Assembly: GCA_964616755.1 (NCBI GenBank)
Contig: CAZTSI010000002.1
Span: 95,251-159,250 of the forward strand
Source of the DNA: CAYNFR01 sp964616755
GTDB lineage: Bacteria; Bacteroidota; Bacteroidia; Chitinophagales; Saprospiraceae
DNA: 64,000 nt
Direction of reading: 5' to 3'
The position numbers were made by a program, and so were the translations under genes. Below the pieces are notes generated by a model. The model worked only from the letters and a program-made list of their open reading frames with translations, was not told the DNA's origin and searched no databases. Every line of letters begins with the position of its first letter. The stretch's first letter is position 1. Shown here piece by piece: positions 25,001 through 34,556 of the stretch.

Positions 25001-26488
25001 TTAATGTTCTGAAGATGCATGATCATTGTTGCTATATGAGACAGGGACATTTTGATACTTAAAAACGGCCATACCTGTAAATGCAAAAAAGTAGGCAACC
25101 ACAATATTGATTAAGGATAAAAACTGCCAGGGCCCATATTCTATGGCACTCACCCCTAAGGCACTGGCCATAAAAATACCGCTGGGCGTCCACGGAAATA
25201 GATTTTCCATCATAGTACCAGCGTCTTCAAGGGATCGGCTGAGTACTTTTCTATGAATTCCGAGTAAATTAAATCGCGGCACAAACGCAGCCCCAATTAT
25301 AAAACTGGTGGCATATTGATTGGATGTTGTGATATTCGTCAACAGGGTAGTGCTTAATGCCGTAATGACAAGTTTGCGACCTGATCGCACATTCTTCATA
25401 ATTTTTTCGATGCATACATCAATCGCTTTGATTACATCTAATGTTCCGATAAAGGCGAAAATCAGCAATGAAATGACAATTCCATCGATCAAGTTATATA
25501 ATCCGCCACGATTGAGTATTTGGACAACATTTGATTGAACATTCGCGGCTCCTGCCATTTCTACAGAGAATCCTTTATTAAAACTTTGAAAAATGTCATT
25601 TAGTGAAAAGTCTTGGATACTAAAGGCGAGAATCATGGCTAACCATGCCGCACCGAGCAAGGTCATAACAATAGGCTTGCGCGTGACACTACCCCAAATC
25701 ACCACCACCAAAGGCAATAATAATATTGGACTAAAACGAAATATACTTCTCAAATCTCTCAGGGTCTCATCAACTTGCTGCATCATGGCTGGATCGGTAG
25801 CTTCTTTTATTTCCATCTGAAAGGAAAGCGCCCAATAGGCTATAGCAGCAATTATAGCAGATGGTATTGTGGTATACATCATAGATTGTATATGCTCGCC
25901 TACCCTAACATCAGTAGCTAATGCTGCAATATTGGTAGTATCAGACAAAGGAGACATTTTATCCCCAAAAAATGAGCCGCCAACAATTGCCGCCGCAACT
26001 ATAGCTAAATCAGCTCCATAAACTTGCGCTATACCCAACATTACAATACCAATTGTCCCTGCAGATCCCCAAGAAGTGCCCGTAAGCAGACTAAAAATGA
26101 TACAGATGAAAAACGAATACACATAAATGAACTGAGGATTAATCCAAGAAATGCCATGATAAATAAGCATTGGGATCGTGCCACATACGATCCAACTACC
26201 GATTAGGACACCAACCGAAAACAAGATTAAAAGGACAGGGATACTTTCACCAACCTTGCTTATTATCTTGTCCATGATGTCATCCCAATTATAGCCCCAA
26301 TAACTAAGATAAGCGACATTAAAGCAAAAAGCCATCAGTACTAAGACTTCTACGGGCAATCTTTCGCCGCCTAAAAAGAGTGGATGAATCAATAACCCGT
26401 AAATCAATAACCCGAAAAAGAATGCAATAGGCACGAAGGCCTTGATAACTGATATTTCGCCATCATGTTGCTTAAGAGCTTTACTCAT
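25001..26488 (-). CDS. NhaC-family Na+/H+ antiporter
   Basis: A 495-residue polytopic inner membrane protein with about 11-12 hydrophobic segments and NhaC-family motifs such as TGTSWGSAGTIGIVMLG, GSFFGDKMSPLSDTTN and the late NLFPWTPSGI. These proteins exchange sodium for protons, or in some members malate/lactate. It overlaps the upstream M20 peptidase gene by 8 bases, suggesting coupled expression and possibly ion-driven uptake or export linked to the peptidase product. Confidence 0.9.
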   Translation of the reverse strand: MSKALKQHDGEISVIKAFVPIAFFFGLLIYGLLIHPLFLGGERLPVEVLVLMAFCFNVAYLSYWGYNWDDIMDKIISKVGESIPVLLILFSVGVLIGSWIVCGTIPMLIYHGISWINPQFIYVYSFFICIIFSLLTGTSWGSAGTIGIVMLGIAQVYGADLAIVAAAIVGGSFFGDKMSPLSDTTNIAALATDVRVGEHIQSMMYTTIPSAIIAAIAYWALSFQMEIKEATDPAMMQQVDETLRDLRSIFRFSPILLLPLVVVIWGSVTRKPIVMTLLGAAWLAMILAFSIQDFSLNDIFQSFNKGFSVEMAGAANVQSNVVQILNRGGLYNLIDGIVISLLIFAFIGTLDVIKAIDVCIEKIMKNVRSGRKLVITALSTTLLTNITTSNQYATSFIIGAAFVPRFNLLGIHRKVLSRSLEDAGTMMENLFPWTPSGIFMASALGVSAIEYGPWQFLSLINIVVAYFFAFTGMAVFKYQNVPVSYSNNDHASSEH

Positions 26489-27998
26489 GTATTGGGGTAT
26501 CTAAAATATACAGAATAGTTACTATGCCATCTAAGTAGTTTCCTAGGCGAATATTTTCATTGGGTCCGTGTTGGTTATTATTTCTATTGGCCACAGGAAC
26601 ACTTACGGCTGGTACGTTAAGAACATCAATAAATGGCGAAATCGGTATCGAACCGCCTGATGTTCGATGCCGAATTGGCTCTTCTCCAAAAGCGTTTTTT
26701 AGTGCTCTGTTTAACCAAAGACCAATGGGAGTATCAAACTCTGTCCTAAAAGCCTTATACGAAATCTTGGACTCGACCCTACATATCTTATTGTGAAGAA
26801 TGCGCTCATGTTGCGTAGGTCTTTCTGTTGTCACGAAAAAACCTTGCTCTTCAATATGTTTTGTAATAAGCGTGATTAAACGCTGAGGGTCGCTTTCTTT
26901 GACCAATCTAAGATCCAATTCTGCTACTGCCTGTGAAGGGACAATGGTTCGCGCTTCACTCCCCACCCAACCTGAGGCCATTCCACGTATGTTTAGTGAA
27001 GGATATTGCAATGACTTTTGATAGGTATCTGATACTTTGTCGGTGCCGCCTATTCCCAACTTAGCTTTGATCACAGGTTCGTCATCAGGGACGGCATTTA
27101 AGATGGCTTCTACGTCCTTTTCTATGGTTATGCCATCATAATATCCTGGAATCGTAACCCGCCCGTCATCATCCTTCATCGACGCTAGTAATTGACTGAG
27201 CCTTAAAGCAGGGTTTGGAGCATAATTGCCATAGTGCCCGCTGTGTTGAGCAAATTGAGGCCCATATACGGTTAAGGTCATTGAAGCAATCCCTCGTGCA
27301 CCAAAAGATAGCGTAGGCCTATTAGATAAGTGTCGAGGGCCATCGTAAATCACAAGCATATCACAGGCAAGTTTGTCCTTATTTCGCTCTACGGCTCCTG
27401 GAAGGCTCACAGAACTCTTTTCCTCTTCAAAGTCCAAAATGAGTTTTAAGTTGTAAGGAATCTCTTTTCCTTCTTTTAACATTAAGTCCCAGGCGACTAA
27501 AAATTGCATCAAATTATTTTTTGAATCAGATGCAGAGCGAGCGACGATATACCAATCAGGATTGTAAGCATCAGTTGTCAAAGATGACCAAGGAATATCG
27601 ACCAACCCTTCTGCTACTCTTTCTTCCTTCAAGACAGGCTGATAAGGGGACGTTTGAAACCAATATTGTGGATCGACCGACTGCCCATCAATATGAAAGT
27701 AAAAAAGTACTGTAGGACGATTTTCCTGATATTTCGGTGCACGCGCTAAGAGTAAGGGCGTTGTTGGAGTGTTTAGTCGTTCTAGTTCAAACGATCGTTG
27801 AGACAACTGATCAATGCACCAATCTACATTTTTTTCAATGTCACCCAGATTATTGGCATCATTCGGAATAGACAAAAAATCACGAAAAGTATAAACAGAC
27901 TCAATGCCTGCGTCATAAATTTTCTGTTTATCCCATTGAGCCTTGAGCGATGTAGAGAGCAAGACAACTAAAACATTGAGCAAAATAATCCTTTTCAT
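26481..27998 (-). CDS. Secreted M20-family metallopeptidase
   Basis: A 505-residue zinc-dependent dipeptidase/carboxypeptidase-like protein. The N-terminal signal peptide ends at about SLKAQ (19-21). The metal-binding pattern is readable: FHIDGQ (first His-x-Asp), DFEEEKSS (Glu pair), YDGPR, and the C-terminal HGPNENI (third ligand). A lid/dimerisation domain lies between. It is exported to the periplasm or cell surface and leads an operon with nhaC and the PLP enzyme, suggesting peptide catabolism feeding sulfur amino acid breakdown. Confidence 0.87.
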   Translation of the reverse strand: MKRIILLNVLVVLLSTSLKAQWDKQKIYDAGIESVYTFRDFLSIPNDANNLGDIEKNVDWCIDQLSQRSFELERLNTPTTPLLLARAPKYQENRPTVLFYFHIDGQSVDPQYWFQTSPYQPVLKEERVAEGLVDIPWSSLTTDAYNPDWYIVARSASDSKNNLMQFLVAWDLMLKEGKEIPYNLKLILDFEEEKSSVSLPGAVERNKDKLACDMLVIYDGPRHLSNRPTLSFGARGIASMTLTVYGPQFAQHSGHYGNYAPNPALRLSQLLASMKDDDGRVTIPGYYDGITIEKDVEAILNAVPDDEPVIKAKLGIGGTDKVSDTYQKSLQYPSLNIRGMASGWVGSEARTIVPSQAVAELDLRLVKESDPQRLITLITKHIEEQGFFVTTERPTQHERILHNKICRVESKISYKAFRTEFDTPIGLWLNRALKNAFGEEPIRHRTSGGSIPISPFIDVLNVPAVSVPVANRNNNQHGPNENIRLGNYLDGIVTILYILDTPIHE

Positions 27999-28402
27999 AG
28001 TAATTTATATTTGACTTTAGCATTAAGGGTACTTCCTAAAACTACCTTCCTTGCAGAGCGTAGAAATTTCATTTCTGCTAAGTGTTTAGATTTGCTTTAT
28101 ACTTATTTCTTCTACAGTCAATTAGGATACGGTTATATTCCTTCCTCTCGCCTAGTCTAAAACAAATCTTTTCCACTTTCGAAAAAAGAGGCTGTTTTCG
28201 GAAGCGGCCTTAAGTAATTAGAAAAAATGAATAGACAAGGATAACAAATCTTATTCATATAAATAATCATTCTCTATATTGGATCTTGGTCAAATGTGCG
28301 AATCGCATAAAAGTGAAATCCAAGTATGTTTGTATTTGAAATTAAGTACCTTGATCAAAAAAAGGGGTTAGATGGCCTCATTATTCAATTGATATTAGAA
28401 AG
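27999..28402. promoter_or_regulatory. Divergent intergenic region between the M20 operon and the MFS gene
   Basis: No gene seen. On the plus strand TATGTTTG (28325-28332) fits the -7 consensus and would give the MFS gene a leader of about 65 bases. An inverted repeat AGAAAT-TTC-ATTTCT (28062-28076) lies closer to the M20 start. Confidence 0.4.
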
Positions 28403-29926
28403 ATGAAAAAGCCGCAGTTAAGTACGAAGCAAATTCTCAACATGAGTGTGGGTTTTATGGGCATTCAGTTTGGGTTTGCCTTACAAAATGGTAATGTCAG
28501 CCGAATATTTGAAACCCTAGGTGCTAGCATTGAAGACATTCCCATCTTATGGATTGCCGCACCCATAACTGGATTAATCGTTCAACCCATCATAGGTTAT
28601 ATGAGTGATCGAACATGGAATCGGTTTGGGCGGCGTCGTCCTTACTTTTTGGTTGGTGCGATTTTAGCGAGTTTGACCTTATTTTTTATGCCCAACTCCC
28701 CTACTTTATGGCTGGCCGCGATCACTTTATGGATTTTGGATGGCTCCATCAATATAAGTATGGAGCCTTTTAGAGCTTTTGTTGGCGATAATCTACCCTC
28801 TGAACAACGGACCAAAGGATTTGCCGCCCAAGTATTTTTTATAGGCACTGGTGCGGTGGTAGCTTCACTTTTGCCGTATATTTTAACGAACGTTTTTCAG
28901 GTGAGTAACACAGCTGCTGTAGGACAAATCCCAGATTCGGTAAAATGGTCATTCTATTTAGGAGGTATTGTCTTTCTCCTAGCAGTTTTATGGACGGTTG
29001 TCTTTTCGCATGAATATTCACCTTCAGAACTGACCTCCTTTGAAGAAAACGAAGCTACTTCTGAACATTCTTTTAAGAGCGATGAGCCTAATGATCCTAT
29101 CATAAACGGCCTGCGTCATATGAAGATAGGAGCTGCTTTAGCCTTAGCGGGTTCGGCATTAACCTTGGCCTTCTTCAATGCTTCGTTGGACAAACAATTG
29201 TATATTATCAGTTTTGGATTAATTGGATTTGGACTATTGCATTTTATTTCTGGCATGCTACAACGAAGGGGCGACACGAACAGTCCATTTGTCACTATCA
29301 TGAATGATTTACACGCAATGCCACAGACGATGAAACAACTAGCCGCGGTACAATTCTTTAGTTGGTTTGCTCTATTTGCCATGTGGATATATACAACAAG
29401 TGCTGTAACGAGTACGATCTATGGTTCATCAGATACTAGCTCTGAATTGTATAATGATGGTGCCGACTGGGTTAATGTTTGTTTTGCTGTGTATAATGGT
29501 CTAGCCGGGCTTTTTGCATTTTTACTGCCCGTTATTGCCGCTAAAACTAGTAGAAAAATGACTCATTGCATCGCATTGCTGCTTGGCAGTATTGGACTAG
29601 GATCTATCTTTATGATAACAGACCCCAATATGCTTCTAATTTCGATGATTGGAATTGGCTTTGCATGGGCAAGTATTTTGTCGATGCCTTATGCTATTCT
29701 TAGTGGATCCTTACCTGCGCATAAGATGGGATATTTTATGGGTGTATTTAACTTTTTTATCGTTATCCCGCAAATTATAGCCGCCTCAATACTTGGTTTT
29801 TTTGTCGGAAAGCTTTTTGGCGGCGAATCAATTTATGCTATGCTCATAGGTGGTGTATCGTTTCTCATCGCTGCAGGGTTGACTCTTCGAGTAAATGATC
29901 AAACAGATCCAGCTATAAGCAAATAG
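28403..29926 (+). CDS. MFS transporter of the SLC45 / GPH sugar-transporter type
   Basis: A 507-residue major facilitator with 12 predicted helices and a charged central loop at about 208-235. The GPH-like motif SDRTWNRFGRRRPYF after helix 2-3 is typical of sucrose/maltose type transporters of this branch. It most likely imports a mono- or disaccharide with protons or sodium. It is followed after 2 bases by rlmH; no glycosidase is adjacent to hint at the sugar. Confidence 0.88.
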   Translation: MKKPQLSTKQILNMSVGFMGIQFGFALQNGNVSRIFETLGASIEDIPILWIAAPITGLIVQPIIGYMSDRTWNRFGRRRPYFLVGAILASLTLFFMPNSPTLWLAAITLWILDGSINISMEPFRAFVGDNLPSEQRTKGFAAQVFFIGTGAVVASLLPYILTNVFQVSNTAAVGQIPDSVKWSFYLGGIVFLLAVLWTVVFSHEYSPSELTSFEENEATSEHSFKSDEPNDPIINGLRHMKIGAALALAGSALTLAFFNASLDKQLYIISFGLIGFGLLHFISGMLQRRGDTNSPFVTIMNDLHAMPQTMKQLAAVQFFSWFALFAMWIYTTSAVTSTIYGSSDTSSELYNDGADWVNVCFAVYNGLAGLFAFLLPVIAAKTSRKMTHCIALLLGSIGLGSIFMITDPNMLLISMIGIGFAWASILSMPYAILSGSLPAHKMGYFMGVFNFFIVIPQIIAASILGFFVGKLFGGESIYAMLIGGVSFLIAAGLTLRVNDQTDPAISK

Positions 29927-29928
29927 TC

Positions 29929-30399
29929 ATGAAGTTAAAATTTATTTGGATTGGTAAAACAAAAGACAAATCCTATCAATATTTAATCAATGAGTACGCA
30001 CAGCGATTAAAACATTATGTCAAATTTGACATCTTTGAACTCAAAGAATTGAAAAAGAAGTTCCCTTCGACGGATGAGCAAAAAAAAGTTGAAGGTGAAC
30101 TACTATTGTCGCAGCTTGATAAAAATGATCTAGTCATTTTGTTAGATGAGAAGGGTGTTGAGATGAACTCACATCAATTAGCCGATTTCTTTAAGAAAAA
30201 TAGACTTCAGGCCATACCAAGCGTCAGTTTAGTCATTGGAGGGGCATTTGGTTTTGATAACAATATTCGAAGTGCAGCACATTTGCAGATTTCGCTTTCA
30301 CGTTTCACCTTTACGCACGACATGGCGCGATTAGTTCTAATGGAGCAAGTATATCGTGCTTTTACGATTCTTAAGGGCGAGAAATATCATAATGACTAA
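29929..30399 (+). CDS. rlmH: RlmH, 23S rRNA (pseudouridine1915-N3)-methyltransferase
   Basis: A 156-residue SPOUT-fold methyltransferase acting on pseudouridine 1915 of helix 69 in the 70S ribosome. It begins MKLKFIWIGKTKDKSYQ, has the SAM loop VIGGAFGF and the conserved C-terminal stretch LSRFTFTHDMARL-VLMEQVYRAF followed by GEKYHND. Length and end match the family closely. It is two bases after the MFS gene. Confidence 0.96.
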   Translation: MKLKFIWIGKTKDKSYQYLINEYAQRLKHYVKFDIFELKELKKKFPSTDEQKKVEGELLLSQLDKNDLVILLDEKGVEMNSHQLADFFKKNRLQAIPSVSLVIGGAFGFDNNIRSAAHLQISLSRFTFTHDMARLVLMEQVYRAFTILKGEKYHND

Positions 30400-30473
30400 C
30401 TAGGCTCTGCTTTACGATAGCCTTCAATGGCAACCGATTTTTTCTCTAACTGTTCTGTGCTTTTAGATGCATT

Positions 30474-30549
30474 CATTGACCAATGAAGCAAAATTGTTAA
30501 GATTTCAAAATATTGAAACAAACAAATTATATTTAAGCATTGGCCAATG
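30474..30549. promoter_or_regulatory. Twin palindromes CATTGRCCAATG upstream of comEC
   Basis: CATTGACCAATG (30474-30485) and the perfect palindrome CATTGGCCAATG (30538-30549) are 64 bases apart, the second just 5 bases before the comEC ATG. A -7-like TATATTTA (30528-30535) lies between. The arrangement suggests a repressor or activator with two dimer sites. Confidence 0.5.
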
Positions 30550-30553
30550 AATA

Positions 30554-32317
30554 ATGCACAAATATGTCGCTCTAAAGATTCTCATTCCGCTGGTAGCAGG
30601 TATCGTACTTCATGAATATTTCGATATACTCTACACGGTGACTCTATTGGCGATGCTGCTTTTTATAGCTATCGGTTTTGCACTATTTAGTCGTTCTCTT
30701 GTCGCCATAAAGTGGGCAAGATCTTCAAGCGTTTGGTTCACTGTTACATTGATCATTTTATTGTATAGCTTTCAATATAACACGTACCAAGAGCAAGCCG
30801 TTGCGGCAAATATTACTGGCAAAAATAAATTTATCGCCATAGTCGCCGAACTCCCCAAAATAGGAAAATATGCTAACTTCCCAGCACGCATTATAGCTAT
30901 AGACAGCGCCAATGCTATTGGTACACTCGTGCAAATCATGCTTGACGCCTCGAGTATACAAGAAGACATAAAGCCTGGTGACACAATTGCAGCTGAGGGG
31001 TATTTCAATAGGCTCGCGCCTAATAGCAATCCACATGCATTTGACTATTCCGCCTTTCTTGCATCGAAAGGCATATTTTTTCAAGCCAGGGTCTATGAAC
31101 TTAGAGCCCATAACACTGCACATAAGCTGTCCTTGACTAAAGTTATAAAATGGAAATGGCGATATCAAATTGGCGAGCAATTAAAGAAAATGGTGGCGCC
31201 AGAACACTGGGGCATAGCTCAAGCATTATTACTGGGCGAAAGAGCTCATTTAGATAACGAAACAAAAGAAGACTTTAAAAATGTCGGAGCCATCCATGTA
31301 TTGGCAGTCAGTGGGTTACATATCGGGATTGTTATTTCAGTCTTCCTTCTAATCTTAAATAAGATTCCTAGGCACTTGAGGTTCGCTCGCATACTTATTT
31401 CCCTAATAAGCATTGTGGCGCTTGTAGTGTTTAGTGAGTTGACTGGGGGAAATCCGCCAGTACGAAGATCAGGATTGATGATAGGCTTCTTACTTTTTGG
31501 ACAAATGAATCATCACAAAACACATTCGCTAAACTTGCTGTTTTTATCAGGGATCATTCTTTTACTAATCAATCCTACTTCTCTTTTTGACGTCAGCTTT
31601 CAACTATCATTTTCGGCTGTCCTTGGCATTGTCTGTTGTTATCCTGTAATCTATAAATCCTGGTTAGTAAGAAATTATTTTTTCAATAAAATATGGCAAC
31701 TAGTGGCGGTCAGTTTATCGGCACAAATCTTTACTTTCCCTATTACAATTTACTATTTTCACCAGTTTCCTTTACTCTTTGCCTTTAGTAGTATTATCGC
31801 CATTCTTGCAGCAACAGTGATCATTTATTTGGGCATGCTGGCCCTTCTGGTCGGTTTCATTTATGTACCGAGTATCTACTTCATCGGATACTTGCTGAAC
31901 CATATTTTTAGTCTACTTAAATCAAGTATGACCTTTATGGCCAACTTTAAACAATTTACTTTAGGTAACCTGTGGATAGAGCCCATCGAAGTGGCCTTGT
32001 TATTAATGGCGATGCTGTCTTTTGTTCTCTTTATGTATCACCGAAGAAAATTATTGCTCGCCACTGCATTTAGTCTCATCATCGTTCAGCTTAATTATCA
32101 TAATTATAAAATCATTAAAGCTGCGTCACAATTTGATATCATACAATATGACGCACGATTACCGGCGATTGATATAGTCAAAGGGCGCACGGTGTATAGT
32201 TGGCATCATCCTGATCTGACTGCAAAGGAATTGCAATATGTAGCCACGAATTATAGAATGTCAAAGTATACGAAATATTTAGTTACGATTCCCTATTCTA
32301 TCTATAAAGAAAACTGA
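30554..32317 (+). CDS. comEC: ComEC/Rec2-family DNA uptake channel, without metallo-beta-lactamase domain
   Basis: A 587-residue membrane protein with an N-terminal DUF4131-like region (two or three helices then a soluble OB-like part to about 190) and the Competence domain with its GLHIGIVIS signature (about 255) and many helices to about 515. The C-terminal zinc beta-lactamase-like domain of long ComEC proteins is absent; only a short soluble tail follows. It would carry single-stranded DNA across the inner membrane during transformation. One base separates it from the ComEA-like gene. Confidence 0.88.
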   Translation: MHKYVALKILIPLVAGIVLHEYFDILYTVTLLAMLLFIAIGFALFSRSLVAIKWARSSSVWFTVTLIILLYSFQYNTYQEQAVAANITGKNKFIAIVAELPKIGKYANFPARIIAIDSANAIGTLVQIMLDASSIQEDIKPGDTIAAEGYFNRLAPNSNPHAFDYSAFLASKGIFFQARVYELRAHNTAHKLSLTKVIKWKWRYQIGEQLKKMVAPEHWGIAQALLLGERAHLDNETKEDFKNVGAIHVLAVSGLHIGIVISVFLLILNKIPRHLRFARILISLISIVALVVFSELTGGNPPVRRSGLMIGFLLFGQMNHHKTHSLNLLFLSGIILLLINPTSLFDVSFQLSFSAVLGIVCCYPVIYKSWLVRNYFFNKIWQLVAVSLSAQIFTFPITIYYFHQFPLLFAFSSIIAILAATVIIYLGMLALLVGFIYVPSIYFIGYLLNHIFSLLKSSMTFMANFKQFTLGNLWIEPIEVALLLMAMLSFVLFMYHRRKLLLATAFSLIIVQLNYHNYKIIKAASQFDIIQYDARLPAIDIVKGRTVYSWHHPDLTAKELQYVATNYRMSKYTKYLVTIPYSIYKEN

Positions 32318-32318
32318 T

Positions 32319-33311
32319 ATGTCCCATCAACACGACATAAAAGACATTTTTTATCTTTCTCCACGCGATCGAAAGGCAGCATTGATATCTGTGAGTGTCA
32401 TAGGCATTTTGATGATTGTGAATATCTTGTTGAACAAACAAAAGAATACTAATTACCTGACACCCGAAGAAGTCGAACAACTTATAAATGATTATGTAGA
32501 TAGACAAAAATATGATACGTCAATTTCTACCTCTTCACAAACCATACAAAATAAGTCAAGAGATAAGGCATCAAACTTTAGTTCCAAAGAGAGTATCACC
32601 AGTCCTAAAATAAAAGCTGCCATCGATCCGAACACAGCCTCAAAAGAAGAACTATTGAATTTTGGATTGAGTGAATTTGCAGCACGAAATTTAGTAAACT
32701 ATAGAAATAAAGGTGCCATATTTGATGCTTTGCCAGATCTCTTCCGTATATATGGAATAGATAGCCAATATGTCCAAGCATATGCCGAATTTCTCATCTT
32801 CCCACCCCCAAGAGTTCAATCATCAAAGTTTGAAAATCCGGAGGAATACCCCACTAAGCAAGACTCTAACAAATTTTACTCTGAACAAATGAACCATGCT
32901 CTTTCATATGAAGTACATAAAGAAATAAAGCCCATAAATCTAAATCAGGCGACTATTGAAAGTCTTCAAACGATAAAAGGTATTGGTCCTTCTTATTCCA
33001 AAAGGATCATTGATTATCGAGAGAAGCTAGGAGGTTATTATTCTATTGAGCAGTTAAGAGAAGTATGGAATCTTCCTGAAGAGACATTTATAGCCACAGT
33101 ACCTTATCTTTATATAGACACATCGACACTATTGCTCAAAAAAATATCTGTTGATCAATCAAGTTTTAAGGAGTTAATGCGTCATCCCTATATTGACTAT
33201 GAAATGGCCAAAGTATTAAAAAACATTCACCCATTACGCATGTCTTCAGGGCTCGATTCCTTGTATCAAAAAGGGGTCATTAGTGATTCATTATGGAGAT
33301 ATCTACATTAG
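32319..33311 (+). CDS. Membrane-anchored helix-hairpin-helix (ComEA-like) DNA-binding protein
   Basis: A 330-residue protein with one N-terminal membrane helix (about 24-37), a polar linker, and at least two helix-hairpin-helix regions: one starting IDPNTASKEELLNFGLS and one starting INLNQATIESLQTIKGIG, the second a classic ComEA motif. A third, weaker helical repeat follows toward the end. It probably binds incoming DNA at the periplasmic face. Its coupling to comEC supports a role in DNA uptake. Confidence 0.85.
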   Translation: MSHQHDIKDIFYLSPRDRKAALISVSVIGILMIVNILLNKQKNTNYLTPEEVEQLINDYVDRQKYDTSISTSSQTIQNKSRDKASNFSSKESITSPKIKAAIDPNTASKEELLNFGLSEFAARNLVNYRNKGAIFDALPDLFRIYGIDSQYVQAYAEFLIFPPPRVQSSKFENPEEYPTKQDSNKFYSEQMNHALSYEVHKEIKPINLNQATIESLQTIKGIGPSYSKRIIDYREKLGGYYSIEQLREVWNLPEETFIATVPYLYIDTSTLLLKKISVDQSSFKELMRHPYIDYEMAKVLKNIHPLRMSSGLDSLYQKGVISDSLWRYLH

Positions 33312-33390
33312 TTTTCGCCACTAGCTCATTATTCATTACAAGGTAATTGAAATATTTCATCTGATTTAATAATATGAAGTTAATTGGTAG

Positions 33391-34413
33391 TCAAGCTTTA
33401 TTATAATAGCCATTCATTTCTTGCGCATGAGAGCGCATTGATTGCACTACTTCTTGAGGGCTTATCACCCGCACTTTTGCACCATACGATAATAGCTCTC
33501 GTATCAACTCATAATTCGGAATCACAGCTAAGGTAAATCGCGTCCATGAATGATCCTTTGTAGCAACGTGTCGTTGGCTTGCGTGCAAAGGACTTGTCAG
33601 CAGATAAACCTCTAATTCTGCATGCACTTCAAAAATTATTTCTTGACTTTTTTGATTTTTATGCAAGGTCACCCCAATGACGGGATCAAAGAATTTATGC
33701 AAATTCGAATCAGTGGACGGAACATAGGGAGATAAGCTGGTTTGAATATCGACTACTCTATCAAGACCATAGACACGCAACTCATTATCCTTATGAGAAA
33801 AACCAATCAGATACCAGCGATATTTATATTCTTTAAGTAAATACGGACTTATACGATACGAGGCCATTTTTTTTCCAAATGGCTCATACATCAAATTGAT
33901 ACAAGTTTTTTGACAAATAAGCTCGTACAATACCTGTAGCCATTGCTGTCCTCTTGTCTCCGAGGGATGATCAAAAAGAAGTACTTGCTGCTGCGTAGGG
34001 CTCTCTTCTTGGTCTAAGGTTTGTTGAATTTTGGTGAGGGCTGATTGGATACCTTGAAGAGAATTCAAAGCACCAAATTGTCGCATGACTGCCAGCGCTT
34101 GTTGAAGTTCATTTCGATCCTTTTTCGAAATAGTACTTTGTGCTAGCTTATATCCTGGCTGAACATACTCGTAAGATTTAGTTTGTCGGTTGTATTCAAT
34201 AGGAGCAAAATAGCCCAAAATAGGATTATGACGCATTTCAGCAATATCTCCTTTGATGGTCCTTTCTGAAAATTGCATCTCTTCGCCTGTTAATGTCGCC
34301 ATTTCTTGGCTACAATGATCGGCTAAGGCTTTCCAATTCCATCTGCGATCCCTTTGCATCAAACATTTATCGATAATTCTGTAGCGCAAAAGCGCTTGTT
34401 TGTTGGCACCCAT
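33391..34413 (-). CDS. WYL-domain transcriptional regulator
   Basis: A 340-residue regulator with an N-terminal winged-helix-like segment (about 1-80, ending in a FSERTIKGDIAEMR stretch that looks like the recognition helix) and a central to C-terminal WYL domain seen as YKYRWYLIGFSHKDNELRVY. WYL proteins sense ligands, often nucleic acids or nucleotides, and regulate DNA-damage or defence genes. A small inverted repeat ATTCT-n7-AGAAT (34423-34439) just before the start could be its own operator. No target gene is obvious. Confidence 0.85.
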   Translation of the reverse strand: MGANKQALLRYRIIDKCLMQRDRRWNWKALADHCSQEMATLTGEEMQFSERTIKGDIAEMRHNPILGYFAPIEYNRQTKSYEYVQPGYKLAQSTISKKDRNELQQALAVMRQFGALNSLQGIQSALTKIQQTLDQEESPTQQQVLLFDHPSETRGQQWLQVLYELICQKTCINLMYEPFGKKMASYRISPYLLKEYKYRWYLIGFSHKDNELRVYGLDRVVDIQTSLSPYVPSTDSNLHKFFDPVIGVTLHKNQKSQEIIFEVHAELEVYLLTSPLHASQRHVATKDHSWTRFTLAVIPNYELIRELLSYGAKVRVISPQEVVQSMRSHAQEMNGYYNKA

Positions 34414-34556
34414 ACTTTTTTAATTCTAACTAACAGAATGCGCATAAATTCTGAAGTGTTTAATTGGTGTAAAGAAAATCGCTGCTTAGCCACTTGAACA
34501 ATATACTTTAAACGACAAACATTAGATCATAACGAATCTCGCATTCTATACTTCAG

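Noticed and set aside
34423..34439. ATTCT-n7-AGAAT as operator of the WYL regulator
   Set aside because: Arms of five A/T-rich bases are expected often by chance; noted only in the gene entry.
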